Program-made: the position numbers and the translations under genes | The notes under the pieces: generated by a model | Database searches by the model: none | Told to the model about the DNA's origin: nothing | The model's input: the letters and a program-made list of their open reading frames with translations, nothing else | NCBI RefSeq assembly: GCF_001514145.1 | Contig: NZ_KQ948661.1 | Coordinates: 310,001-374,000 of the forward strand | DNA: 64,000 nucleotides | DNA from: Streptomyces canus | GTDB lineage: Bacteria; Actinomycetota; Actinomycetes; Streptomycetales; Streptomycetaceae | Reading direction: 5' to 3' | Part shown: positions 1 through 8,933 of the stretch, in pieces | Layout: each line of letters opens with the position of its first letter | Position numbering within the stretch: position 1 is the stretch's first letter

Positions 1-557
1 CTGATCTGCGCGCGATCCAGCAGACCATCGAGCGCATCGACCTCGACGCCCTGGAGCGCGCTGCCCAGGCGCTGGCCAAGGCCCGCCGCATCGACGTGTA
101 CGGCGTCGGCGGCAGCGGCGCGGTCGCCCAGGAGACCGAGACCCGGCTGTTCCGCATCGGCTGCCAGGTCCGCGGCTGGACCGAGGTGCACGGCGCGGCC
201 ACCTCGGCGGCCCTGCTCACCCCCGCCGACGTGGCCATCGGCATCTCCCACTCCGGTGCCACCCGCGAGACCCTCGAGCCCTTCGAGATGGCCAAGGAGC
301 GGGGCGCGACCACCATCGCCATCACCACCGACCCGCGCTCCCCCCTGGCCAAGGCCGCCGACGTCCGGCTCATCTCCTCGACCTCGGAGACCAGCTTCCG
401 CACCGGCAGCATCGGCGGCCGGCACTCCGTCCTGATGATCGTCGACTGCCTCTACGTCCGCGTCGGCCAGGTGGCCTACCAGCGGGCCAGCGCCTCCCTC
501 GCGCTCACCGACCACATCACCCCGCAGCACGCCGTGAAGGCTCGCCGTACGCGTTGA
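1..557 (+). CDS. MurR/RpiR-family regulator, SIS domain (5' truncated by window)
   Basis: Only the C-terminal half is present; the reading frame is open from base 3 and the N-terminal HTH lies outside the window. The SIS (sugar isomerase) fold is clear: a VYGVGGSGAVAQE loop, then GISHSGATRETLEP and a second strand with TTIAITTDPRSPLAKAAD. RpiR-family regulators bind a phosphorylated sugar in this domain and control sugar or amino-sugar genes. It lies directly upstream of the alpha-mannosidase in the same direction, so it is the likely local regulator of the glycan island. The effector could be a hexosamine phosphate, since the island encodes a kinase of the GlcNAc-kinase type; that is inference. 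Confidence 0.9.
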   Translation, partial: DLRAIQQTIERIDLDALERAAQALAKARRIDVYGVGGSGAVAQETETRLFRIGCQVRGWTEVHGAATSAALLTPADVAIGISHSGATRETLEPFEMAKERGATTIAITTDPRSPLAKAADVRLISSTSETSFRTGSIGGRHSVLMIVDCLYVRVGQVAYQRASASLALTDHITPQHAVKARRTR

Positions 558-570
558 CCGTGGCCGATCT

Positions 571-585
571 TGCATGGATGAACCA
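571..585 (+). promoter_or_regulatory. candidate RpiR operator, distal site before alpha-mannosidase
   Basis: TGCATGGATGAACCA keeps the right half (TGAACCA) of the perfect dyad found at 5627 and matches it at 10 of 15 positions. It lies 32 bp (about three helical turns) from the stronger site at 603. It is inferred from similarity only. Confidence 0.35.
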
Positions 586-602
586 CCGAGATAACTCAAA
601 GA

Positions 603-617
603 TGGTTGTTTGAATCA
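603..617 (+). promoter_or_regulatory. candidate RpiR operator before alpha-mannosidase
   Basis: TGGTTGTTTGAATCA matches the perfect dyad before the ABC importer (5627-5641) at 12 of 15 positions. The flanks extend the dyad (GATG on the left, CATC on the right). It lies about 50 bp before the mannosidase start, in the only intergenic gap after the regulator. Confidence 0.5.
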
Positions 618-667
618 TCCTCTCAGTGCCAGGATGGGGCTCCCCCGAGTCATCTCGTAGGAGCCCC

Positions 668-3600
668 ATGCGTGTCACCGCTGTTGAGTCGACCGAGTTG
701 TTCGTCGGTACACCCGAGCAGCCGCTCCAGGTGGTGGCCGCCGGCATCGAGCACCTCCCGGGCCGCTCGGTCCACGTCACCGTCGAGGGACGCGGCGTCG
801 GAGAGACGGTCGTCACCGTCGGCGAAAACGGCACCGTGCGGGCCGAGATACCCGTGACCGGCGGCGGCGGGCCGATCACGGTCACCGCAACCGACGGCGA
901 CGAGAGTGCGCACGGCACCGGGGAGTTCACGGTCGCCGAGCCCGGCTGGACCATGTTCATGGTCAGCCACTTCCACTACGACCCCGTCTGGTGGAACACC
1001 CAGGGCGCCTACACCGAGACCTGGGACGTCGCCGACGATCCGGCCACCACCGGCCTCCCGGCCCGCACCTTCGACTCACGCGGCCAGTCCGGGATGAGCC
1101 TGGTCCGCGCCCACAGCGACCTGGCCCGGCGCGACCCGGCGTACACCTTCGTGCTGGCCGAGGTCGACTACCTCAAGCCGTACTGGGACTCCTTCCCGGA
1201 GGAGCGCGGCTTCCTGCGCGAGCTGATCCGCACCGGCCGCGTCGAGATCATGGGCGGCACCTACAACGAGCCGAACACCAATCTCACCGGCGCCGAGGCG
1301 ACCGTACGCAACGCGCTGTACGGCGACGGATACCAGCGCGCGATCCTCGGGGCGTCCCCGGAGACGGCCTGGCAGCTGGACGCGTTCGGGCACGACCCGC
1401 AGTTCCCGGGGCTGATGGCCGACGCCGGGGTGACGTCCAGCTCCTGGGCGCGCGGCCCCTTCCACCAGTGGGGTCCCACCCTGTCCGTCTTCGGCGAGGA
1501 GCCGCGGGACCCGACGCGGATGCAGTTCCCGGCGGAGTTCGACTGGATCGCACCCTCGGGGCGCGGGATCCTCACCGCGTACATGGTCAACCACTACGGC
1601 GCAGGCTGGCGGATCGACAACGCGCCGACACTGCCCGAGGCGGAGGCGGAGGCCTTCAAGCTGTTCCAGGGGCTCAAGAAGGTCGCGCTCACGCGCAATG
1701 TGCTGCTCCCGGTGGGCGGGGACTACGCGCCGCCGTGCCGCTGGGTGATGGACATCCACCGGGACTGGAACGCCCGTTACGTCTGGCCCCGGTTCGTCAG
1801 TGCCGTCCCCCGGGACTTCTTCGCCGCCGTGCGCGCGGAGCTGGACGCCGAGGGCCGCCGTGCCTCGCCGCAGACCCGGGACATGAACCCGGTCTACACC
1901 GGCAAGGACGTCTCCTACATCGACACCAAGCAGGCCCAGCGCTACGGCGAGACGCTCCTGGCCGACGCGGAGGCCTGGGCGACCCTCGCCTCCCTCGTCA
2001 CCGGGCACGCCTATCCGGACGCGGCCCTCGACAAGGCCTGGCGGCAGCTGGTCTACGGCGCCCACCACGACGCCATCACCGGCTCGGAGTCGGACCAGGT
2101 GTACATCGATCTCCTCACCGGCTGGCGGGAGTTGGCCGACCTCGCCGAGACCGTGCACGCCGATGCCACCAAGGCGCTGGCCGACCGGGTCGAGCCGGGC
2201 ACCGGCCCGGACCTCGTGGTCTTCAACCCGGCGACCTGGGAACGCCAGGACGTGCTGACCGTCGACGACCCGGGTCTGGTGCCCGTCGGCGACGACTTCC
2301 AGCCGCTGCCGGCCGTGCGAGAGCAGGACGGCACCCTGCGGGTCGTCGTGCCGCAGGTGCCCGGCATGGGCCTCAAGACCCTGCCGCTGGCGGCCGGTTC
2401 CCTCCCCGGGTGGACCTCCGGCGAGGGGACGACCATCCGCAACGAGTTCTACGAGGTGACGGTCGACGCGGCGCGCGGCGGTGCCGTGAGCAGTCTGCGG
2501 GCGGTGGCCGAGGGTGGCAGGGAGCTCCTGCCCGCCGGGGAGATCGGCAACGAGCTCGTCGTCCAGGAGGAGTTCCCGAGGCACCCGCGCTTCGGCGAGG
2601 GCCCCTGGCACCTCACCCCGACCGGCACGACCGCCGCGCGCGGCCGTGACGTGACCGCCGACATCGAGGTGGATCACTCCCCGGCCGGATCCCGGATCAC
2701 CGTCCGCGCCGACCTCGGCCTCTTCACGTACACCCAGCGGCTGACCCTCTGGGCGGGCGTCGACCGTCTCGACGTCTCCACGACGATCGACGGCTACGAC
2801 GGCGCCGACCGGCTGATCCGGGTCCGCTGGCCCTCCGACGTGCGGGGCGGGCTGCCCGTGCACGAGGTCGCCGACGCGGTGATCGGGCGCGGCTTCGGCT
2901 TCGTGGAGGTGGACAGCGAGCAGTTCCCGTGGACGCTGGACAACCCGGCCAACACCTGGTTCGCCCTGGGGTCCACGGCCCGGGTCCTCCTGCACGACGA
3001 CTCCGGTGCGCCGCTCGGCAGACGGGCCATCGGTGTCGCGGAGCTGGTGTACGCCGACTGGGACGAGGCCGGTGAGCTGGGCACCCCGCTCGCGGCGGCC
3101 CTCGTCCGCGCGGGCGTCACCGCCACCTCGACCATCGCGGGCGGTCCCCGCTACGGAGACCTGGAGGTGGACTCCAACCTCCCCGACATCCGGATCGCCG
3201 TCGGCGGCCCGGAGCGCAACTCCCTGGTCGACGAGGCGCTCGCCATGGACCCGGCCGCCCACCGCGAGCTGCGCCGCCAGGTCGCCGAGCGGGGCGTGGC
3301 GGCCGTGTGGGTCGCCCCCCGCGCCTCGCTGCGCGAGGAGTGGGTGCCGGGCGCCGACCTGCGCGACCTGGAACGCCTGCCGCTGCTCGTGATCGCGGGC
3401 GCGGACCCTTCGGGTGACGCCAAGGCGGTCGACGCGCTGATCGCCGACCTGGAGGACTTCACCGTCACGGCCACGGCGCCGGGCGGTGGCGAGGCCCTGC
3501 CGCCGGGCGACGCCTGGGACGGGCGCGGCTTCGCCGTCCTGAACCGCGGCACGCCGGGCTGTGTGGTCACCCCTTCCGGAGACCTCTACATGTCGCTGAT

Positions 3601-4882
3601 GCGCTCCTGCACCGGCTGGCCGTCCGGCATCTGGGTCGACCCGCCCCGCCGCACGACCCCCGACGGGTCGGGCTTCCAGCTCCAGCGCTGGTCGCACACC
3701 TTCGAGTACGCGGTCGTGGCGGGCGAGGGCGACTGGCGGGACCTTCAACTCCCGGCCCGCGGCCATGAGTTCAACCATCCGCTCACCGCCCGGGTGCGCG
3801 GTGAGGGCACGTCCCCGCTCCTGCCCAGGAAGACCTCCCTGCTGGCGGTCGAGCCCGCCCGCGAGGTGCTCCTCGACGCCCTCAAGCCGCTGGGCTCCCC
3901 GCTGGCCCGGGGCGGCACGACGCCGGCGGACCCGGGGCGCGGGGTCGTCGTCCGTGTGCACGAGGTGAACGGACGGCCGGTGCGGGCCCGGGTGCGCGGG
4001 CCGGTCGCCTGGACGGAGGGCGCCCGGGCGGACGTACTGGAAAGGCCCGGGGATTCGCTGATCCCGGACGGCGAGGGGGCTCTGGAGGCGGAGCTGACCG
4101 GCTTCGAGGTGGCCACCGTCCTCGCCACACCCCCTCAGGCTCCCGAGCCGAAGGCCGACCCCGGTGTCGCCGCCCACGAGCCCGCCCAGCCCGTCCACAC
4201 CCGCTACTGGCTGCACAACTCCGGGCCCGCCCCACGCGGCAACATGCCCGTCTCCGTCTACCTCTCCCCCACCGCCCTGACCGCCTCCGGCCCCGTCACG
4301 GCGACGGTCCGGATCGGTTCGGAGCTCACCGACACCTCGACGAAGGGCACGGTGGTCTTCGAGGTGCCGCCCGGCTGGTCCGCGGAGCCCGCCGAACTGC
4401 CGTACGTGCTCGGCCCCGGCGGCTTCTCGCTGGCCGAGGTGACGGTGACACCGCCACCGGACGCCGGGCCCGGCCGCCACTGGCTCACGGCCCGGCTGTC
4501 GTACGGCGGTCAGCACTATGAGGACGTCGTCGGCCTCGACGTGCCCGGCGGTCCGCCCGCCGGCCAGGGGCTGGCGTGCGGGCTGAACGCCGACCGGGTC
4601 ACCGTGCGCAGGGGTGAGCGGGCTCAGGTTCCGGTGAGCCTGCACAACACCACACGGGGCCCGGTCGGCGGCCAGCTGTGGGCGGTGTCGTCGTGGGGCA
4701 CATGGCGAGGCGTGGGCCCCGGACTGCGGGGCTTCACGGTGCCGGGCGGGGAACAGGTGGAGTACGCGATCGAGGTGGACGGCTCGTCGATCCCACCGGG
4801 CTCGTACTGGCTGATGGCGAAGGCGGCATGGAACGGCCACGTGGCCTACACCAAGGCGATCGCCCTGGAGGTGACCCCGTGA
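668..4882 (+). CDS. glycoside hydrolase family 38 alpha-mannosidase
   Basis: A retaining alpha-mannosidase of about 1404 residues, expected to remove alpha-mannose from glycans. The GH38 N-terminal domain shows the zinc-site HYDPVWW motif near residue 100, the nucleophile motif WQLDAFGHD with Asp near 238, and the HHDAITG zinc/active-site segment near 466-472. A long beta-rich middle follows, then a C-terminal NEW3-like domain (GWSAEPAELPYVLGPGG). No clear signal peptide is visible, so it may act inside the cell after import. The ATG at 668 is chosen because AGGAG lies 4 nt upstream; an upstream in-frame ATG at 626 would add 14 unconserved-looking residues. It overlaps the next gene by 4 bp (GTGA). 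Confidence 0.93.
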   Translation: MRVTAVESTELFVGTPEQPLQVVAAGIEHLPGRSVHVTVEGRGVGETVVTVGENGTVRAEIPVTGGGGPITVTATDGDESAHGTGEFTVAEPGWTMFMVSHFHYDPVWWNTQGAYTETWDVADDPATTGLPARTFDSRGQSGMSLVRAHSDLARRDPAYTFVLAEVDYLKPYWDSFPEERGFLRELIRTGRVEIMGGTYNEPNTNLTGAEATVRNALYGDGYQRAILGASPETAWQLDAFGHDPQFPGLMADAGVTSSSWARGPFHQWGPTLSVFGEEPRDPTRMQFPAEFDWIAPSGRGILTAYMVNHYGAGWRIDNAPTLPEAEAEAFKLFQGLKKVALTRNVLLPVGGDYAPPCRWVMDIHRDWNARYVWPRFVSAVPRDFFAAVRAELDAEGRRASPQTRDMNPVYTGKDVSYIDTKQAQRYGETLLADAEAWATLASLVTGHAYPDAALDKAWRQLVYGAHHDAITGSESDQVYIDLLTGWRELADLAETVHADATKALADRVEPGTGPDLVVFNPATWERQDVLTVDDPGLVPVGDDFQPLPAVREQDGTLRVVVPQVPGMGLKTLPLAAGSLPGWTSGEGTTIRNEFYEVTVDAARGGAVSSLRAVAEGGRELLPAGEIGNELVVQEEFPRHPRFGEGPWHLTPTGTTAARGRDVTADIEVDHSPAGSRITVRADLGLFTYTQRLTLWAGVDRLDVSTTIDGYDGADRLIRVRWPSDVRGGLPVHEVADAVIGRGFGFVEVDSEQFPWTLDNPANTWFALGSTARVLLHDDSGAPLGRRAIGVAELVYADWDEAGELGTPLAAALVRAGVTATSTIAGGPRYGDLEVDSNLPDIRIAVGGPERNSLVDEALAMDPAAHRELRRQVAERGVAAVWVAPRASLREEWVPGADLRDLERLPLLVIAGADPSGDAKAVDALIADLEDFTVTATAPGGGEALPPGDAWDGRGFAVLNRGTPGCVVTPSGDLYMSLMRSCTGWPSGIWVDPPRRTTPDGSGFQLQRWSHTFEYAVVAGEGDWRDLQLPARGHEFNHPLTARVRGEGTSPLLPRKTSLLAVEPAREVLLDALKPLGSPLARGGTTPADPGRGVVVRVHEVNGRPVRARVRGPVAWTEGARADVLERPGDSLIPDGEGALEAELTGFEVATVLATPPQAPEPKADPGVAAHEPAQPVHTRYWLHNSGPAPRGNMPVSVYLSPTALTASGPVTATVRIGSELTDTSTKGTVVFEVPPGWSAEPAELPYVLGPGGFSLAEVTVTPPPDAGPGRHWLTARLSYGGQHYEDVVGLDVPGGPPAGQGLACGLNADRVTVRRGERAQVPVSLHNTTRGPVGGQLWAVSSWGTWRGVGPGLRGFTVPGGEQVEYAIEVDGSSIPPGSYWLMAKAAWNGHVAYTKAIALEVTP

Positions 4883-5541
4883 CACCGGAACACGCCGCAC
4901 TGATAGATGGTGAGCCGCTACCGACAGAACGGGTGAACGCCTTCCTTGCAGCGCCCCACAGGGGCGCCGGGAACGGCGCGACCAGCCACAACGGCCCCGC
5001 ACCCGCCCGACGACAGACAGAGGCACCCTCTGCCGCGAGACAACGCCGCCGCTGGGCCACCCAAGTAGTCGTCACCGACGAACTCGCCCGAAGGGCCTGC
5101 GCCGACCGGGGCCTGAAAGTGCCGGAAGAGGTGTCACCCGCCTCCGTCCTGGCCGTCGCCGAGACAGACGTCGCAGACCTCGGCAGCATCGTCGCCGCAG
5201 CCCTCGCCCACTCCCCCGCCGCCCGCACCCTCCTCGCCGCCCTGGAGTCCGAACAGACGGTCCCGGAAACCGCCGTACGGGACTACTACGCCCGCAACCA
5301 CGACCGCTTCCTCACCCCTGAGGCGTTGAGGCGAGGCGTCACCCCCTTCGACGGCGTGGCCCCGGAGGACCTCCTGCCGTACGACGAGGTCCGCGAAGGC
5401 ATCTCACGTGAGCTCCGCAAGGCAGCAGGCCGCAAGGCCTTCTTCGGCTGGCTGGACCAGGCTCGTGCAGGTGTGACCTATACCCACGGGCACGAACACC
5501 CCGGCGATCCCTCGCACCCGGACCACGAGCACCGGCACTGA
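4879..5541 (+). CDS. conserved actinobacterial protein, parvulin/SurA N-domain-like
   Basis: About 220 residues from a GTG start that overlaps the mannosidase stop (GTGA), which implies translational coupling. The middle and C-terminus (VPETAVRDYYARNHDRFLTP, then PYDEVREGISRELRKAAGRK) look like the helical chaperone region of SurA/PpiC-type peptidyl-prolyl isomerases, but no isomerase domain is visible. The last 15 residues are His-rich (HGHEHPGDPSHPDHEHRH) and might bind metal. Some homologues carry doubtful acyltransferase names; nothing here supports those. Residues about 25-45 are encoded by a Streptomyces-type short repeat (see 4951), so this part is probably recent and flexible. Function unknown; linkage suggests a helper to the mannosidase. 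Confidence 0.72.
   Translation: MTPEHAALIDGEPLPTERVNAFLAAPHRGAGNGATSHNGPAPARRQTEAPSAARQRRRWATQVVVTDELARRACADRGLKVPEEVSPASVLAVAETDVADLGSIVAAALAHSPAARTLLAALESEQTVPETAVRDYYARNHDRFLTPEALRRGVTPFDGVAPEDLLPYDEVREGISRELRKAAGRKAFFGWLDQARAGVTYTHGHEHPGDPSHPDHEHRH
4951..5013 (+). repeat. Streptomyces short interspersed GC-rich repeat inside a coding frame
   Basis: The segment reads GGGGCGCCGGGAACGGCGCG followed by ACCAGCCACAACGGCCCCGC. It resembles a short repeat commonly seen between Streptomyces genes. Here it is read in frame as part of the N-terminus of the 4879 gene. It is recognised from memory of the family, not by search. Confidence 0.55.
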
Positions 5542-5626
5542 TCTCGCACGGAACCTAAACGCAACACGGGAAACCATTGACCTCCGATGAATTCTGGTCC
5601 ACCTTTTCATCAATCGGAGTCGGAGT

Positions 5627-5641
5627 TGGTTCATTGAACCA
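5627..5641 (+). promoter_or_regulatory. perfect 15-bp dyad, candidate RpiR operator of the ABC importer
   Basis: TGGTTCATTGAACCA is a perfect inverted repeat (7-bp arms, one central T) ending 18 bp before the lipoprotein start codon. Related sites occur before the mannosidase (603), at the kinase start (12161) and before the hexosaminidase (15064). This is the best template for the local operator. Confidence 0.6.
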
Positions 5642-5659
5642 GCCGTGGAGGGGCATCAC

Positions 5660-7033
5660 ATGCGCGCAAAGAGACTGACCCGCACCCTGACCTGTTTCGC
5701 CGTTCTGTCGCTGACAGCGGCCGGCTGCGGCCTGTCCGGCGGCGGATCCGACAGCGGTGACGCCACCGCCGGCGGCTGCAAGGTCGACAAGGGCAACGTC
5801 GGGTCGGGGAAGCTCACCGGCGAGGTCAAGGGTGACATCACCTTCCAGACCACCAACCTGAAGAAGGACTTCGGGGACTTCTTCAACGGAGTGATCAAGG
5901 ACTTCGAGACGGCCCACCCCGGCACCAAGGTCAAGTGGATCGACGACCCGGGCGACGCGACGTTCGGCCAGCGCACGGTCGCCGACGCCCAGGCCTGCAC
6001 CCTGCCGGACGTCCTCAACGTCGACTCCCCCACCGCGACCTCCCTCACCAAGGCCGGCTATCTGCTGAACGTGGGCGTCAAGGACCCCGACGCCGCGAAG
6101 CCCTTCGTCCCGGCCTTCTGGAAGTCCAGCCTCATGAAGGACCCCTCCGGCGCGTCGGTCCACACGGTCCTGCCCTGGTACACCGGCGGCATCCTCCTGA
6201 CGTACAACACCGATCTGCTGAAGCAGGCCGGTATCGACCCGGCCAAGCCGCCGACGACCGTGTTCGGGCTGTTCGCCGACTACGAGAAGGTCGCCAAGGC
6301 GGCCAAGGGCAAGTTCTACGCGACGATGGCCAACCCGGTGTGGCGGATCCCGGCCGACTGGGACCAGATGAACATCAAGACGCTGTCCGCGGACGGCAAG
6401 TCCGCCGTCTTCGCCGACGACCCGCGCACGGTCCAGTGGGTCGAGTGGATGACCAGGCTGTACAAGGAGGGCGCGATGCCGAAGGACTCGCTGTCCTCCA
6501 GCAACGACCCGTCCACGCTCTACAGCCAGGGCAAGGTCGCCTACGGCTCGACCAACCCGAGCTTCGTGCGCTTCGTGCAGCAGAACAGCCCCTCGGTCTA
6601 CGACAAGACCGCGGTCGGCCAGCAGCCCTTCGACGCGCTCGGCCACACCACCGGCGCCCCGCAGTACATCGCGACCGCGGCGACCAGCAAGAACGCCCCC
6701 ACGGCGCTGGCGTTCTCCGAGTTCCTCACCAACGCCGAGAACCAGACGGCCTGGTGCAAGGACCCGAAGGTGGTGATCTTCCCGACGACCTCGGCCTCGC
6801 TGGACGACCCGTTCTTCCAGAAGGTCACCGGTGACGACCCGTTCGCGCAGGCCCGCAAGCTGGTCGCCGAGCAGCTGAAGACGGCCACCGCCTACCAGAC
6901 CAACATCTCCTCGGCCATGCAGAACGCCATCGTCGCCCAGGTGCAGCTGGCCATGCAGGGCAAGAAGAGCGCGGCGGACGCGGTGAAGGACGCCCAGGCG
7001 AAGGCCAACGAGATGCTGAAGCAGAGCAGCTGA
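5660..7033 (+). CDS. ABC sugar transporter, substrate-binding lipoprotein
   Basis: A 457-residue family 1 extracellular solute-binding protein. It begins with a basic n-region, a hydrophobic stretch and a lipobox LTAAGC, so it should be anchored to the outer face of the membrane. The mature domain has the usual family features (repeated NxPS/ALAFSEF segments and a C-terminal region typical of sugar binders). ATG at 5660 follows GGAGGGG at good spacing; an ATG 15 nt upstream lacks a site. It is the first gene of a three-gene importer operon; the stop overlaps the next start (TGATG). The ligand is unknown, but the neighbouring mannosidases and hexosaminidase suggest a mannose/GlcNAc oligosaccharide. 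Confidence 0.92.
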   Translation: MRAKRLTRTLTCFAVLSLTAAGCGLSGGGSDSGDATAGGCKVDKGNVGSGKLTGEVKGDITFQTTNLKKDFGDFFNGVIKDFETAHPGTKVKWIDDPGDATFGQRTVADAQACTLPDVLNVDSPTATSLTKAGYLLNVGVKDPDAAKPFVPAFWKSSLMKDPSGASVHTVLPWYTGGILLTYNTDLLKQAGIDPAKPPTTVFGLFADYEKVAKAAKGKFYATMANPVWRIPADWDQMNIKTLSADGKSAVFADDPRTVQWVEWMTRLYKEGAMPKDSLSSSNDPSTLYSQGKVAYGSTNPSFVRFVQQNSPSVYDKTAVGQQPFDALGHTTGAPQYIATAATSKNAPTALAFSEFLTNAENQTAWCKDPKVVIFPTTSASLDDPFFQKVTGDDPFAQARKLVAEQLKTATAYQTNISSAMQNAIVAQVQLAMQGKKSAADAVKDAQAKANEMLKQSS

Positions 7034-8055
7034 TGGCGGCGACGCACACCACGAACCCGGTGTCCGTGCCCGGTGCGGAGGCGAAGGTCTCCGCGCCGGG
7101 CCCGGCCCCGTCCCGCGCCCGCCGACTCGCCAGGGCCGTCCTGCCCGGACCCGCCCCCGGCGCCAACGGCGCAGCGATGTACCGCCGTTGGTGGCTGCCC
7201 TGGCTGTGGACCGCGCCCGCGATCGCCTGCGCCGTGATCTTCGGGGTGTTCCCGTTCCTCAACACCATGCTGCTGTCGTTCACCAACGCCAAGCCGCTGG
7301 GCGGCGCGTACAGGTTCGTCGGGCTCGACAACTACACGCGGATGCTGGACGACTCGGACTTCTGGCTGGCGACCCGCAACAGCATCCTGTACGCGCTGAT
7401 CGTCGTACCGCTGATGGTGCTGCTGCCGCTGCTGCTCGCCGTGCTGGTGGAGAAGAACCTGCCGGGCATCGGCTTCTTCCGGTCCGCCTTCTACACACCG
7501 GTGCTGGCCTCCAGCGTGGTCGTCGGTCTGAGCTGGCAGTGGCTGCTGGCAGACGACGGACTGGTCAACACCTGGCTGCAGAAGGCCCACTTGATCAGGT
7601 CGGCGATCCCCTTCCTGTCGGACTCCTGGCTGATCCTGCTGTCCGCGATGGGCCTGACCCTGTGGAAGGGGCTCGGCTGGTACATGGTGTTCTACCTGGC
7701 CGCCCTCGGGAACGTCCCCAAGGAGCTCCACGAGGCCGCCGCCATGGACGGCGCCGGAGCGGCCCGCCGCTTCTGGCACATCACCGTGCCCGGCGTACGG
7801 CAGGCCATGATGCTCGTCGGCACCCTCACCGGCATCGGATCGCTCAGGGTCTTCACCGAGATCTACATGCTCGGCAGCGCCACCGGCGGCCCCGGCGGCG
7901 CCGACCGCACCCTGCCCTTCTACATCCGGGACGTCGGCCTGGACCCGATCACCGGCAACGCGGGGTACGGCTCGGCCGTCAGCGTGGCCCTGTTCCTGCT
8001 GACGCTGGGACTGACCCTGCTGGCGCAGCGCCTGACGAAGGAGGACGAGGCATGA
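7033..8055 (+). CDS. ABC sugar transporter permease, MalF/UgpA type
   Basis: A 340-residue integral membrane protein with about six hydrophobic helices and the permease EAA-type loop (ELHEAAAMDGAGAARRFWHITVPG) that contacts the ATPase. A long cytoplasmic N-terminal leader of about 55 residues precedes the first helix. Its start overlaps the binding-protein stop, and its own end overlaps the next permease by 4 bp (ATGA), so the three importer genes should be translated together. No ATPase gene is nearby; in Streptomyces such importers commonly share the ATPase MsiK. Confidence 0.93.
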   Translation: MAATHTTNPVSVPGAEAKVSAPGPAPSRARRLARAVLPGPAPGANGAAMYRRWWLPWLWTAPAIACAVIFGVFPFLNTMLLSFTNAKPLGGAYRFVGLDNYTRMLDDSDFWLATRNSILYALIVVPLMVLLPLLLAVLVEKNLPGIGFFRSAFYTPVLASSVVVGLSWQWLLADDGLVNTWLQKAHLIRSAIPFLSDSWLILLSAMGLTLWKGLGWYMVFYLAALGNVPKELHEAAAMDGAGAARRFWHITVPGVRQAMMLVGTLTGIGSLRVFTEIYMLGSATGGPGGADRTLPFYIRDVGLDPITGNAGYGSAVSVALFLLTLGLTLLAQRLTKEDEA

Positions 8056-8933
8056 CGACCGCTGTCGCACCCAAGCGCCGCCGCCTGATGCCGCGTTGGC
8101 GGGACTACGGCCGCCCCCGCGAGCTCGTCGTCCGCTATCTGCTGCTCCTCCTGGTCCTCGGCCTCACCGTCGGCCCGCTGCTCTGGCAGCTCCTCGCCTC
8201 GCTGAAGAGCACCGGCGAGGACGTCTTCGGCGCCAACGCCGGCCTGCTGCCCCACCACCCGACCCTGCGGGCCTACCGGACCGTCTTCGACCAGGTGCCG
8301 GTGGGCACGTACATCAGGAACAGCCTGATCGTGGTCGCCCTGTCGGTCACCAGCCAGCTGGTCTTCTCCACCACCGCCGGCTACATGCTCTCCAAGCCCG
8401 GCTGGAAGGGCCGCAAGGCGGTCTGGGTGGTCCTGATCGCCTCGATGATGTTCCCCTTCGAGTCGATCATGGTGTCGCTGTTCCTGAGCATCCGGGACAT
8501 GGGCCTGGTCGACAACCTGGCCGGCGTGTGGCTGCCCGGCTTCGTCGGCGCCATCAACGTCCTCCTCATGCGCGGCGCGTTCCTCGCGGTCCCGCGCGAG
8601 ATCGAGGACTCGGCCATGCTCGACGGCGCGAACGAGTGGCAGCGCTTCCGGCACCTGTATCTGCCGTCCGCGTGGGGCGCGATCCTGGTGGTCGTCATCA
8701 ACACCTTCATCAGCGCCTGGGACGACTTCCTGTGGCCGCTGATCGTGCTGCGCTCCGAGAGCAACATGACGCTGACGCTGGGACTTTCACGCCTGCAGAG
8801 CTCGTCGTTCGGCTACGACCAGCGGATGGTCATGGCCGGCTCGGTGATCTCCGTGATCCCGGTGCTGGTGCTGTTCGTGATCACCCAGCGGTGGTTCTAC
8901 AAGGGTGTCTCGTCAGGGGCCGTCAAGCTGTGA
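8052..8933 (+). CDS. ABC sugar transporter permease, MalG type
   Basis: 293 residues with about six membrane helices and the loop EIEDSAMLDGANEWQRFRHL that docks onto the ATPase. Chosen start is the ATG at 8052 inside the ATGA overlap. The 3' end overlaps, tail to tail, the last 37 bp of the GH3 gene on the other strand, so no terminator can lie between the two operons. Confidence 0.93.
   Translation: MTTAVAPKRRRLMPRWRDYGRPRELVVRYLLLLLVLGLTVGPLLWQLLASLKSTGEDVFGANAGLLPHHPTLRAYRTVFDQVPVGTYIRNSLIVVALSVTSQLVFSTTAGYMLSKPGWKGRKAVWVVLIASMMFPFESIMVSLFLSIRDMGLVDNLAGVWLPGFVGAINVLLMRGAFLAVPREIEDSAMLDGANEWQRFRHLYLPSAWGAILVVVINTFISAWDDFLWPLIVLRSESNMTLTLGLSRLQSSSFGYDQRMVMAGSVISVIPVLVLFVITQRWFYKGVSSGAVKL

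Noticed and set aside
4678..4878. Longer start for the small gene after the mannosidase
   Set aside because: It would overlap the mannosidase by about 200 bp; the GTG in the GTGA overlap is the normal arrangement.
1076..5026. A 1316-codon open frame opposite the alpha-mannosidase
   Set aside because: High GC leaves long open shadow frames. The translation is Gly/Arg/Val-rich without domains, while the other strand has complete GH38 motifs.
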